Origin: Streptomyces sp. NBC_01264
Lineage (GTDB): Bacteria; Actinomycetota; Actinomycetes; Streptomycetales; Streptomycetaceae
Direction: 5' to 3'
Length of the DNA stretch: 64,000 bases
Assembly (NCBI RefSeq): GCF_026340675.1
Contig: NZ_JAPEOX010000001.1
Location: forward strand, 3,410,001 to 3,474,000
Shown here piece by piece: positions 8,092 through 16,213 of this stretch; positions within the stretch are counted from its first letter, which is position 1, and the number at the start of each line of letters is the position of its first letter. The position numbers and the translations under genes are program-made. A model generated the notes under the pieces. The model had not been told where the DNA came from, made no database searches, and saw only the letters and a program-made list of their open reading frames with translations.

Positions 8092-9459
8092 GTGACGACC
8101 CGCCCCTCGGCCCGCGCCGCCATCGCCTCCGCCACCGACCCCGGCAGCTTCACCGAACTCCCCGCCCCACCGGGGCACTCCGCCCCCGACGGCCCCCTCG
8201 GCTGGGCCGGCTACGACGACTCCCGTGCCCGCGCCGCGCAGCGGACCGGCGAGGACGAGTCCGTCGTCACCGGCACCGCCCGCATCGGCGGCCACGAAGC
8301 CACCGTGATCTCCTTCGAGTTCGGTTTCCTCGGCGGGTCCCTCGGCCACCGCACCGGCGACCGGCTGGAGGCGGCCTACACCCACGCCCGCACCCACCGC
8401 CTCCCTTTGGTCTCCCTCATCGCCACCGGCGGATCCCGCATGCAGGAGGGCATGCTCGCGCTGACCCAGCTGCAGCGCGTGGCCCGCCAGTCCGCCCTCA
8501 CCCGCGCCTCCGGCCTCCCGCAGATCGCCGTCCTGCGCGACCCCACCACCGGCGGCGGCTGGGCCACCCTCGGGGCGGGGGCCGACGTGATCCTCGCGCT
8601 GCCCGGGGCGCAGGTCGGGTTCGCCGGGTCCCGGGTGCGGCCGCCGGACGCGGATCCGGCCGCCTACACCGCCGAGGGGCAGTACGCCGCCGGGCACGTG
8701 GACGCCGTCGTCCCCGCCGCGCAGCTCCCCGTGACCCTGACGGCCTGGCTCCGGGTGCTCGCCGCGCCCCGCTCCCCCGAGGCCGTGGAACCCCCGGCCG
8801 CGCTGGCCGACGTAGCGCTGCCGGCCACGGGGTGGGACGCCGTCCGGCAGGCCCGCCACCCCGGCCGGCCGCGCGCGGAGCAGTACCTGGACGCGTACTT
8901 CGAGCTCCGTCTCCACCTCTCCGGGGACCGGGCGGGCGGCACGGACCCCGGGATGCTGTGCGGGTTCGGGCTCCGGGAGGGCCGGGCCGTGGCCTACGCC
9001 GCCCAGTGCGGCACCGCCACCCGCCCGGCCGGGTACCGTACGGCGGCCCGCGTCGTCCGGCTCGCGGACCGGCTCGGGATCCCGGTGCTCACCCTCGTGG
9101 ACACCCCCGGCGCGGCCAACGACGCCGCGGCCGAGCACGCGGGCGCCGGCGCGGCCATCGCCGACGTCTTCGCGGCGCTCGCCTCGGCCACGGTGCCCCT
9201 CACCACGCTCCTCATCGGCGAGGGCGGCTCGGGCGGGGCACTCGCCCTGGCGGCGCCGGGCAACACCTGGGTCACCCCGGACAGCTACTTCTCGGTGATC
9301 GCTCCCGAACTGGCGGCGGCCATCCTCAAGCGCCCCCCGGAGTCGGCCCCGGCGACGGCGGACCAACTGCGCGTCCGCCCCCAGGACCTGGTCGCCCTGG
9401 GCGTCGCCCGCGGCATCGTCTCCCCGGCGAAGGACGCGCAGGATGCGGAGGACGCCTAG
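8092..9459 (+). CDS. Fused acyl-CoA carboxylase carboxyltransferase (beta-alpha, AccD/AccA-like)
   Basis: 455 residues. The N-terminal half resembles the AccD crotonase fold (SFEFGFLGGSLGHRTGDRL; LIATGGSRMQEGMLALTQ), and the C-terminal half resembles AccA (LTLVDTPGAANDAAAEHAG; LIGEGGSGGALALAAPGNTW). Together these transfer CO2 from carboxybiotin to an acyl-CoA such as acetyl-CoA. The CxxC-CxxC zinc ribbon that normally begins AccD is missing, and no biotin carboxylase or biotin carrier gene is nearby, so it must borrow partners or have another role. GTG 8092 follows a weak ribosome site (AGGGTGACGCC). It follows the repeat element and converges on an unknown gene 30 bp away. Confidence 0.82.
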   Translation: MTTRPSARAAIASATDPGSFTELPAPPGHSAPDGPLGWAGYDDSRARAAQRTGEDESVVTGTARIGGHEATVISFEFGFLGGSLGHRTGDRLEAAYTHARTHRLPLVSLIATGGSRMQEGMLALTQLQRVARQSALTRASGLPQIAVLRDPTTGGGWATLGAGADVILALPGAQVGFAGSRVRPPDADPAAYTAEGQYAAGHVDAVVPAAQLPVTLTAWLRVLAAPRSPEAVEPPAALADVALPATGWDAVRQARHPGRPRAEQYLDAYFELRLHLSGDRAGGTDPGMLCGFGLREGRAVAYAAQCGTATRPAGYRTAARVVRLADRLGIPVLTLVDTPGAANDAAAEHAGAGAAIADVFAALASATVPLTTLLIGEGGSGGALALAAPGNTWVTPDSYFSVIAPELAAAILKRPPESAPATADQLRVRPQDLVALGVARGIVSPAKDAQDAEDA

Positions 9460-9489
9460 GAGGAGGCCCGCCAGGCGCCGTCCGCCGGA

Positions 9490-10026
9490 TCAGGGACGGA
9501 CCGCGAGGCGACGGACCGGGGCTGAGCCGACGGCGGGGACGGGGCCGCTCGTCGTCAGGACCTCGCCCGTGTCGGCGAACTCCCAGGTGGTCGCGTGCCT
9601 GCCTCCCTCGGAGGGCCAATCGACGCGGACCACAGGGCGGCTCAGCAGGCTCTCGAACCAGTCCGCGCACCGCTCCGCGAGCTCCGCGACCGTGCCGGAG
9701 GCCCGGAAGAAGCCGCGCTCGGGCGACTCGTCCAGGTGGAAGAGCTGGTCACGGACCCGCCCGGCCCGCACGTGCGTGCCGTGGAAGTGCACGGCCCACT
9801 CGCCGAGCACGATCCGGCGGGCCTCGTCGACAAGGCTGATGTGGACGAGGAACGACGACTCGTCCTCGGGCCGTCCGACCTGGCTGGGAGCCCACGGCAC
9901 CCGCCAGTCGGCTGCCCGGCCCCGCAGGGCCGCCAGGAAGGCGAGTTCGGCCTCACCGAAGTCCCATGGCTCCTCGCCGCACTCCTCGGGGTCCTCGACC
10001 TCGAACCACCAGCTCGTGACGTCCAC
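9490..10026 (-). CDS. Hypothetical protein
   Basis: 178 residues from a GTG start at 10026 (MDVTSWWFEVEDPEECGEE). Acidic N-terminus, no signal peptide or membrane segment. The body is mixed alpha/beta with FLVHISLVDEARRIVLGEWAVHFHG and an SGTVAELAERCADWFESLL helix, as in several uncharacterised Streptomyces cytosolic proteins. It is read in the same direction as the phytase-like gene and starts 9 bp after that gene's stop, so the two may share a transcript. I do not recognise a function. Confidence 0.65.
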   Translation of the reverse strand: MDVTSWWFEVEDPEECGEEPWDFGEAELAFLAALRGRAADWRVPWAPSQVGRPEDESSFLVHISLVDEARRIVLGEWAVHFHGTHVRAGRVRDQLFHLDESPERGFFRASGTVAELAERCADWFESLLSRPVVRVDWPSEGGRHATTWEFADTGEVLTTSGPVPAVGSAPVRRLAVRP

Positions 10027-10035
10027 GGACGAACT

Positions 10036-11127
10036 CTAGAACCACCGGCTCCGGGCCGGGAGCTTCACGTCCACCCGGTACAGCCGGGTGATCTGCTGTG
10101 CCAGCTCGTTGTCGTCGCTGGTCAGCAGCAGCCTTACCCGACCGGACCCGTCGTGATCCGTCACCACCATGCCCTCGACGTTGTCGACCAGCGGGTGGTT
10201 CTGCGGCAGCTTCGAGGGCGCGCCCAGCGTCGGGCAGCCGTCGAGGTCCCCGATCGGGGTCTTGCGTGCGGTCCGCAGGGCCGGGCCCTCCGCCAGCGCC
10301 GCCACCTTCGAGGTGTCCGTGGCGCCCAGGGGGTCGGCGACGTACAGCCGCACCGTGATCTTGAACTGCTGTGTGAAGCCGCGCTCCAGCACGATCAGCC
10401 GGCCGTCGCGCGTCGGCGCGAGCTCCACCAGCCCGTGTCCGGCGTCCACCGGGTACGCGTACTGCCGCCCGAGGACGAACTCACCGTCCCGGCCGCGGCG
10501 TTCCCAGGTCTGGATCCGCTGGAGCGTCCGCCCCTGCGCGTCCTTCCCGTCGCCCGCCAGCGCTCCCTCGACGCCCGCGACGAGGGTGTGCCCGCCGGGC
10601 AGCAGGGTCAGGGACTCGAAGGTCTGGTTGACCGTGGCCCGGCCCTCGGGCGCGAGCTTGAACCCGGCCGGGATCGGCAGCGAGCCCAGCACCTCGCCGG
10701 TGCGGGCGTGCCGCCGGATGGCCGGCGCGGTCTCGTCCGTCACCAGGTAGGTGCCGTCGCGGTCGACGACGATGCCCTCGGAGTCGAGGACCTTGCCCGC
10801 GCCGTCGGTCAGCGGCAGCCGCGCGGCGGCCGTCGCCGTCGGGGTGTCGCCGCGGCCCACGTTCAGCTTGTACAGCACCGACTTGTCGGAGATCGCGGCG
10901 ACCGTGCCGTCCCGGTCCACCGCGAGCCCGGAGAGCCCGCCGACCGGCTTCCCGTCGACGAGGGCCTTGTCGAGGGAGTCCGCGTAGCCCGCGATCGAGA
11001 GGTACGGCGAGCAGGAACGGTCCGCCTTCGGCACCCGGTGAGCCGCGGAGGCCTGGGCCTGCGGAACGAGGGCTCCGGCGAGCGCGGCGGTGGCCACGGC
11101 GGTGGTGACGAGCGTACGAAGGCGCAT
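10036..11127 (-). CDS. Secreted esterase-like activity of phytase family protein
   Basis: 363 residues with a Sec signal peptide ([28 protein letters not shown], cleavage near residue 28). The mature part reads as a beta-propeller: repeated [53 protein letters not shown] and [26 protein letters not shown] fit the phytase-like propeller (PF13449 type). Members are exported and bind calcium; some hydrolyse phosphate esters, most are untested. The ATG at 11127 has AGGAGGAA just upstream. Single Cys near the mature N-terminus (RSCSPY) and one near the middle could form a disulfide. Activity is inferred from family only. Confidence 0.82.
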   Translation of the reverse strand: MRLRTLVTTAVATAALAGALVPQAQASAAHRVPKADRSCSPYLSIAGYADSLDKALVDGKPVGGLSGLAVDRDGTVAAISDKSVLYKLNVGRGDTPTATAAARLPLTDGAGKVLDSEGIVVDRDGTYLVTDETAPAIRRHARTGEVLGSLPIPAGFKLAPEGRATVNQTFESLTLLPGGHTLVAGVEGALAGDGKDAQGRTLQRIQTWERRGRDGEFVLGRQYAYPVDAGHGLVELAPTRDGRLIVLERGFTQQFKITVRLYVADPLGATDTSKVAALAEGPALRTARKTPIGDLDGCPTLGAPSKLPQNHPLVDNVEGMVVTDHDGSGRVRLLLTSDDNELAQQITRLYRVDVKLPARSRWF

Positions 11128-11279
11128 GAAGGCCTTCCTCCTGGATCGACTGGGTCTGGGGGCGGGGGGTAGGGGCGGGGGCCGAGGCCGGAGCCTCGAT
11201 CTTCCGAACTGTCATATGGCTAATCGAAAGAAAATGGAAGACCCGGCAACACGACGGCAACGAACCCGCCAACTTCCCT

Positions 11280-12113
11280 TCACACCCGCCCGGATCGGGC
11301 GAACCGCCCCGGACCGATCCCCACGTGCCGCCGGAAGTGCCGTGCCAGGTGCGCCTGGTCGTAGAAGCCCGCCGCCACCGCCGCCTCGGCCGGCCGCGTC
11401 CCCGCCAGCAGCAGCCGCCGCGCCTTCGCGACCCGCAGCCCGGTGAGGTAGGCGTGCGGAGGGAGCCCGAACGCCTGCCGGAAGCTGCGGATCAGGTGGG
11501 TGGGATGGGCGTGTCCCAGAAGCGCGGAAGCCTCCTCCAAGGTGATCCCGCCGATGACCCGCGCATCGAGGAGCTCGCGCAGTCGTACGGCCGTATCCGG
11601 GCCCGGAGCCCCGTACGGGATCACCTGGCGCCCCTCCAGCCACGTGCGCAGCCGCTCCTGCACGAAGGCGAGCCGCGACTGCGCCTCCAGCCGCTCGACC
11701 GCACCGGCCGGCAACTCCCGCGCGCCCAGCGCGCGGTGCAGTCCGTGGACCCGGTCGCGCAGGGCGGCGTCGAGGAGCAGCGGCGCGTCGACGGCGGCCC
11801 CGGTCAGCGACTGGGGCAGCACGGAGGCGTCGAGGTACAGCACACGCTTGCGGAAGCCCGCCTCGGTGACGGTCCGCCCGTCGTGCACCACCCCGGGCGG
11901 CAGCAGGGCCACGGTGTCCGAGCCGCCCACGCCGTGCCGTTCGCGGTCGAGCCCGAAGTCGACGCGGCCACCGTCGAGGATCATCAGCGTCCACGTGTCG
12001 TGGACGTGCGCGGGGTAGGCGTGGTCGGTGAACCGGGCGTGGAACACCTCGGCGATCCCCGGCACCGGCGGCTGCCAGGCCGAGACCGTACTGGGCGGAC
12101 GCATCGCAACCAT
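11280..12113 (-). CDS. AraC family transcriptional regulator
   Basis: 277 residues: N-terminal cupin-like AraC ligand domain (HARFTDHAYPAHVHDTWTLMILDGG with the HVHD metal-like motif, about residues 25-50) and a C-terminal double helix-turn-helix (about 185-270: GGITLEEASALLGHAHPTHL and PAEAAVAAGFYDQAHLARHFRR). ATG at 12113 or, four codons in, ATG at 12104 could be the start. The downstream neighbour on this strand is the phytase-like secreted protein 150 bp away; upstream is the TnpB remnant. Effector unknown; members of this subgroup often control exporters or transporters. Confidence 0.88.
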   Translation of the reverse strand: MVAMRPPSTVSAWQPPVPGIAEVFHARFTDHAYPAHVHDTWTLMILDGGRVDFGLDRERHGVGGSDTVALLPPGVVHDGRTVTEAGFRKRVLYLDASVLPQSLTGAAVDAPLLLDAALRDRVHGLHRALGARELPAGAVERLEAQSRLAFVQERLRTWLEGRQVIPYGAPGPDTAVRLRELLDARVIGGITLEEASALLGHAHPTHLIRSFRQAFGLPPHAYLTGLRVAKARRLLLAGTRPAEAAVAAGFYDQAHLARHFRRHVGIGPGRFARSGRV

Positions 12114-12201
12114 CCTTGGACTTGTGTCGGTATCCCCGGCTTCAGCCGGGGAGGGAAACGCACCTTTGTCTCCGGCGGCGCGAAGCGTCTGATTTCACCG
12201 C

Positions 12202-12660
12202 ACCCGTGTCCGCTTCCAGGGCGTCGGGCACGTCAAGGTCAACCAGCACCGGCCCGTGGCCGGCATCGACATGGGCATAGCGTCGTTCCTCACCACCTCC
12301 AACGGCGTACACGTCGACAACCCGCATCACGGCCGCCAGGCCGACGCGAGGCTGGCAGCGGGAGCTGAGCCGCTGTCCACGCCGCAAGGCGAAGGACCGC
12401 ACACGGATGGGGGGCGTTCCTGACGATCCTGCACGCCAAGGCTGAAAGCGCCGGACGGGAAGCGATCGCCGTGGACCCCCGCAACACCTCCCGGACCTGC
12501 CCCGAATGCGGGCACGTCTCAGCGGAGGACCGGCCCCCACAGGAGCAGTTCCCATGCGGCGCCTGCGGCCACCAGGTGCACGCCGACCCCGTTGGAGCAC
12601 TCAACGTTCTACGGGCCGGGCTGGTCCGTCGCACAGCCCACCGGGCCTGGCGAGAAGCCC
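12202..12660 (+). pseudogene. tnpB: Decayed RNA-guided endonuclease TnpB (OrfB)
   Basis: Three frames carry pieces of one TnpB. Frame 1 (from 12202) reads VRFQGVGHVKVNQHRP then VAGIDMGIASFLTTSNG, the RuvC-I region with its Asp, and ends at a TGA at 12421. Another frame holds WQRELSRCPRRKAKDRTR, the normal continuation, so a frameshift lies near 12340. A third frame ending near 12660 holds NTSRTCPECGH, then FPCGACGHQVHADPVGALNVL, the zinc ribbon and RuvC-III Asp. The middle with the RuvC-II Glu is deleted: only about 150 codons remain of the usual 370-400. It cannot encode an active nuclease. Confidence 0.85.
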
Positions 12661-12686
12661 CCTCGTTCACGAGGGGGAGGAGTCAC
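12658..12686 (+). ncRNA. Right-end hairpin of the TnpB element (relic of the guide-RNA scaffold)
   Basis: An 8-bp perfect stem with a TTCA loop (12658-12677) plus AGGAGTCAC (to 12686) directly follows the tnpB reading frames, where active elements encode the 3' part of the omega RNA; the adjoining genomic bases would act as guide. With tnpB destroyed it is likely non-functional. Assigned by position and similarity in form, not by covariance search. Confidence 0.4.
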
Positions 12687-12735
12687 GTCAGGAACGTACA
12701 AGACCGGGAAGGGCGCACCCGGGCAGCCTGCCCCC

Positions 12736-13149
12736 ATGACGACACCCGAGAGCACGCACGAGAACGGCCGCCCGGCAGACACGGCGGACGCGGCACACGT
12801 GGTGAACATCGCGGAGAAGCTCGCCGGTTTCACCGAGCAGTGGACCCCGCACCGGATCGCGCGGGTCAACGACTACGAGGTCAAGATCGCCAAGATCCAG
12901 GGCGAGTTCATCTGGCACACCCACGAGGAGACCGACGAGCTCTTCCTCGTCGTCAGCGGCACCCTGAGGATCCGGCTGCGCGCCGGGGACGTCGTACTGA
13001 ACCCCGGGGAGATCTACGTGGTCCCGCGCGGGGTGGAGCACTGCCCGCAGGCCGACGGGGAGACGGCGATCCTGATGTTCGAGCCCGCCGGGACCGCCAA
13101 CACCGGCGGGGAGGTCAGCGACCGCACCCGCGAGCCGGTGGACGCGTGA
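12736..13149 (+). CDS. Small cupin-domain protein
   Basis: 137 residues. A single cupin barrel from about residue 35: GEFIWHTHEETDELFLVVSG carries the metal-binding HxH...E motif 1, and PGEIYVVPRGVEHCPQ carries motif 2 with the final His. Such proteins bind Fe, Mn, Ni or Zn and serve as small dioxygenases, isomerases or sensors. ATG 12736 is used; upstream frame belongs to the TnpB remnant and is not credible. The upstream 50 bp come from the element boundary, so the native promoter may have been displaced or the element inserted just beside it. Converges with the MFS gene 34 bp away. Confidence 0.85.
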   Translation: MTTPESTHENGRPADTADAAHVVNIAEKLAGFTEQWTPHRIARVNDYEVKIAKIQGEFIWHTHEETDELFLVVSGTLRIRLRAGDVVLNPGEIYVVPRGVEHCPQADGETAILMFEPAGTANTGGEVSDRTREPVDA

Positions 13150-13183
13150 GCCCACCGGGGCGGACGGCCGGCCCCGCCCCGCC

Positions 13184-14458
13184 TCAGGCCTGCGGCGATC
13201 GCGCGTCGTAGCGGGCGAAGCCCCGCCAGCGCGCGGCCAGCAGCGCCAGGACGAGGACGCAGCCGAGCCCGCCGCCCGTGATCGCGACGGTCGGGGAGGT
13301 GAGCTCGGCGGTGGCCCCGGCGAGGAAGTCCCCGAGCCGGGGTCCGCCGGCGACGACCACGATGAAGACGCCCTGCAGGCGGCCCCGCATGTCGTCCGGG
13401 GTCGCGGCCTGGAGCATGGTGGTGCGGAACACCATCGAGACGCTGTCGGCGCATCCGGCCAGGGCCAGGAAGAGCAGCCCGAGCCAGAGGTTCCGGGTCA
13501 GCCCGAAGACGGCGATGGCCAGACCCCACCCGGCGACGGAGAGCAGGATCGCCGCCCCGTGCCGGCGGATCCGCCCCTGCCAGCCGGAGAGCAGTCCCCC
13601 GAGCAGCGCCCCGACGGCGGGGGCGGCCACGAGCAGCCCGACCGTCTTGGCGTCGCCGCCGTACCAGAGCACGGCGATGGCCGGGAACAGCGCCTTCGGC
13701 TGGGCCAGCACCATGGCGGCCAGGTCGGAGAAGAAGGTCATCCGGATGTTGGGCCGGGTCCCCAGGAAGCGCAGGCCGTCGAGCACGGAGGCCCGCCCGG
13801 TGCGGCCGCCGGCCCCCTCTGGCTTCATCGGCGGCAGCCGCCACATCGCGTAGAGGGCGGCGACGAAGGTGAGGGCGTCGATCAGGTAGGCGGCCTGGTA
13901 GCCCCACCAGCCGACGATGACCCCGCCCAGCGCCGGGCCGACGGTCATCCCGAAGGTCCATGTCATGGAGTTCAGGGCGTTGGCGGCGGGCAGCTGCTCC
14001 GCGGGCAGCAGCCGCGGGATCATCGCGGACCGGGCGGGCCCGTTGAGGGCGCCGCAGAGGGACTGGAGCGCGACCACGGAGTACAGCAGCCAGACCCGGT
14101 GGTAGTCCAGGAGCGCGGCACCGGCCAGGGCGATGGACAGGGCGGCCAGACCGAGCGCGCTCACGAGGCCGAGCATGCGCCGGTCGACGGTGTCGGCGAT
14201 GGCCCCGCCGTAGAGCCCGAAGGTGACCAGCGGGATGAGCGAGCAGAGCCCGACGAGTCCGACGGAGAAGCTGGAGCCGGTGATCTCGTAGACCTGGAGC
14301 GAGATGGCCAGGGCGGTCATCGCCTGGCCCAGCGAGGAAACGGTTCCCCCGAACCACAGCCGGCGGAAGTCCGGGGACGTTCTCAGCGGGGTGAGGTCGG
14401 CCCATATGCGGCGGCGGGGGCGGAGGGGCTGCGAGGGCGGAGCGGTCGTACGAGTCAC
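13184..14458 (-). CDS. MFS transporter, EntS-like (12 TM)
   Basis: 424 residues with about 12 hydrophobic segments. Residues 30-60 (FRRLWFGGTVSSLGQAMTALAISLQ) and the loop motif GGAIADTVDRRML are typical of the MFS_3 / EntS family, which exports siderophores, drugs or lipids by proton antiport. GTG 14458 (VTRTTAPPSQ) is preferred because the upstream continuation runs into the 34-bp tandem repeats; this also places the start right at the repeat boundary. Substrate unknown. No regulator is adjacent on the same strand. Confidence 0.85.
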   Translation of the reverse strand: MTRTTAPPSQPLRPRRRIWADLTPLRTSPDFRRLWFGGTVSSLGQAMTALAISLQVYEITGSSFSVGLVGLCSLIPLVTFGLYGGAIADTVDRRMLGLVSALGLAALSIALAGAALLDYHRVWLLYSVVALQSLCGALNGPARSAMIPRLLPAEQLPAANALNSMTWTFGMTVGPALGGVIVGWWGYQAAYLIDALTFVAALYAMWRLPPMKPEGAGGRTGRASVLDGLRFLGTRPNIRMTFFSDLAAMVLAQPKALFPAIAVLWYGGDAKTVGLLVAAPAVGALLGGLLSGWQGRIRRHGAAILLSVAGWGLAIAVFGLTRNLWLGLLFLALAGCADSVSMVFRTTMLQAATPDDMRGRLQGVFIVVVAGGPRLGDFLAGATAELTSPTVAITGGGLGCVLVLALLAARWRGFARYDARSPQA

Positions 14459-14487
14459 AACGGATGATAAGCCGACCCCGGCAGGGG

Positions 14488-14790
14488 CCGGACCGGATCC
14501 CACCCCGGGGACCACTCGAAGCCGGACCGGATCCCACCCCGGGGACCACTCGGAGCCGGACCGGACCCCACCCCCGGGGACCGCCCGGAACCAGGCGGGA
14601 GCCCACCCCGGGGGCCACCCGAAGCCGGGCCGGAGCCGGGAGGGAGCCCACTCTGGGGACCGCCCTGAGCCGGCCCGGAGCCGGGTGGTGGCCCACTCTG
14701 GGGCCGCTCGACGCCCGCCCAAAGCCCGCCCAGAGCCCGCCCGGAACCCGGCCGGAACCCGGCCGGATCCCGCTCGAAGCCCGAGGGCGC
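14488..14790. repeat. Degenerate 34-bp tandem repeat array plus 11-bp repeats
   Basis: The 508-bp gap between the MFS start and the GCS2 ligase is largely repeats. Units 1-2 (14488-14521, 14522-14555) are 34 bp and differ at one base (each starts CCGGACCGGATCCCACCCCG). Units at 14556-14590 and 14591-14624 are diverged; 14625-14669 and 14670-14713 are expanded to 45 and 44 bp. From 14714 the array decays into 11-bp units of the form CCCGCCCRRAR (four copies) before a last GATCCCGCTCGAAG-like piece. The period is not a multiple of three, so it is not coding. The rest of the gap (14791-14966) holds the promoter and leader of the next gene. Confidence 0.85.
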
Positions 14791-14966
14791 GGGCTCCCGC
14801 TCCTCCCGCACGCGCACCATTCACCCCACCCGGAACCCGGGCCCCGCGGCGGCCGGATCCTTGCCGCTAACTCGCCACTATCACCGGACATTTGACCGAA
14901 TAGACGTGCGCTCCTCGCCTGAAGTTCAGCTCATGATGAAAAGACTCGTATGTCCAGGGAGGCGCA

Positions 14967-16142
14967 GTGATCGAACCTGGCACCAGCACCACGAGCACCG
15001 GCACCACGAAGACGGGCGCGCTCCGCGCGACCGCGACCGATCCGGTCTTCCCCCTCACCCTCGGCGTCGAGGAGGAATTCCTCCTCGTCGACGCCCGCAC
15101 CCTGCGGGTGGTCCCCGCCGCCCCGCTCGTCCTGTCCACCGCCGCGGGGCTCCCCCACGAACTGCACCCCGAAGGCACCCGCTACCAGGTGGAGATCTCC
15201 ACCCCCGTCGCCGACTCGGCCGCGACCCTGCGCAGCGAGCTCGCGACCCTGCGGCGCACCCTCGCGCGGGCCGCCCGGGCCCACGGCTGCCGGCTGCTGG
15301 CCGCGCCCTCGCCGGTGGTCGCCCTGGAGGGCCCGCTCCACCTGACCGACGACGAGCCGCGCCAGCGCGAGCAGGCCCGGCGGTTCGGCGCGCTCACCGA
15401 CACCCTGGTCAGCTGCGGCCGGCACATCCACATCGGCACCCTCGACGTGGACACGGCGGTGGCCGTCTCCAACCGGCTCCGGCCCTGGCTGCCCACGCTG
15501 ATCGCGCTGGCGGCCAACTCCCCCTTCTGGGGCGGCCGCGACACCGGTCACGCCAGCTGGCGGGCGATGGCCTGGGCGGGCTGGCCCTCGGCGGGCCTGC
15601 CCCCGCACTTCACCTCGACGGCCCACTTCCGGCGCTCGGTGCAGACCCTGCTCGGCTCCGGGGCCGCCCTGGACACCAAGATGGTCTACTGGGACCTGAG
15701 GCCCTCGGGGAACTGGCCGACGCTCGAACTGCGGGCCCCCGACATGTCCCCGGACATCGACTCGGCCATCCTCCAGGCCGAACTGGCCCGCGCCCTCGTC
15801 GCGACGGCCCTGCGCGAGATCGCCGAGCAGCGGCCCGACCCGCCCGTACGGGAGGACGTACTGCGCCTCGCGCGCTGGCGGGCGGCCCACGACGGCCTGG
15901 AGGGCTTCGGGCTGGACCCGTACACGGGCGTCGAACTCCCGGCGGCGGATCTGGCGGAGGCCCTGCTCGACCTGGTGGCCCCCGAACTGGCCGCGTCCGG
16001 CGACCTCGACCACGCGGCCAGAACCATGGCCGGCCTGCTGCGCGACGGCTCGGGCGCCCACCGCCAGCGCACGGCCTTCGCCCGCCGCGGCGACCTGAAG
16101 GACGTGCTGCGCCACCTGGCGGACGAAACGGAGGCCTCCTGA
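14967..16142 (+). CDS. Carboxylate-amine ligase, GCS2 family (YbdK / EgtA-like)
   Basis: 391 residues. GCS2 enzymes join gamma-glutamate to amines with ATP; YbdK has weak glutamate-cysteine ligase activity, and EgtA makes gamma-glutamylcysteine for ergothioneine. The signature FPLTLGVEEEFLLVD is at about residues 28-42, followed by RYQVEISTPVADS and CGRHIHIGTLD, then ELRAPDMSPDIDSA, all GCS2 active-site stretches. GTG 14967 has AGGGAGG four bases upstream. The first 25 residues are a Thr/Ser-rich tail. No ergothioneine genes (egtB-E) are near, so EgtA identity is not supported; YbdK-type is the safer call. Confidence 0.88.
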   Translation: MIEPGTSTTSTGTTKTGALRATATDPVFPLTLGVEEEFLLVDARTLRVVPAAPLVLSTAAGLPHELHPEGTRYQVEISTPVADSAATLRSELATLRRTLARAARAHGCRLLAAPSPVVALEGPLHLTDDEPRQREQARRFGALTDTLVSCGRHIHIGTLDVDTAVAVSNRLRPWLPTLIALAANSPFWGGRDTGHASWRAMAWAGWPSAGLPPHFTSTAHFRRSVQTLLGSGAALDTKMVYWDLRPSGNWPTLELRAPDMSPDIDSAILQAELARALVATALREIAEQRPDPPVREDVLRLARWRAAHDGLEGFGLDPYTGVELPAADLAEALLDLVAPELAASGDLDHAARTMAGLLRDGSGAHRQRTAFARRGDLKDVLRHLADETEAS

Positions 16143-16144
16143 CC

Positions 16145-16180
16145 CCGGCCCCGGCGGCGAGGTGGCCGCGCCGGGGCCGG
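16145..16180. terminator. Bidirectional hairpin between convergent genes
   Basis: An 11-bp perfect stem CCGGCCCCGGC (16145-16155) / GCCGGGGCCGG (16170-16180) with a 14-base loop lies between the stops of the GCS2 ligase and the AraC gene. Position and stability fit a shared terminator. Confidence 0.7.
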
Positions 16181-16213
16181 CCCGCCCCCGGACGACCCGG
16201 TGGCGCCTGACCG

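Larger units (their letters stand above)
12130..12690 (+). mobile_element. Remnant of an IS200/IS605-type (TnpB-only) element
   Basis: The stretch is bounded by two hairpins with TTCA loops: CCCCGGC-TTCA-GCCGGGG (12134-12151) on the left and CCCCCTCG-TTCA-CGAGGGGG (12658-12677) followed by AGGAGTCAC on the right. The right end has the look of the 3' hairpin that in IS200/IS605 elements ends the element and forms the scaffold of the TnpB guide RNA. Inside lies a broken tnpB (12202-12660). No tnpA (Y1 transposase) is present. The element sits between the AraC gene and the cupin gene. Confidence 0.75.

Noticed and set aside
14488..14790. CRISPR array
   Set aside because: The units are directly adjacent with no unique spacers, drift in length, and no cas genes are present.
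14967..16142. EgtA (ergothioneine synthesis)
   Set aside because: No egtB, egtC, egtD or egtE nearby; the sequence fits the general GCS2/YbdK group equally well.
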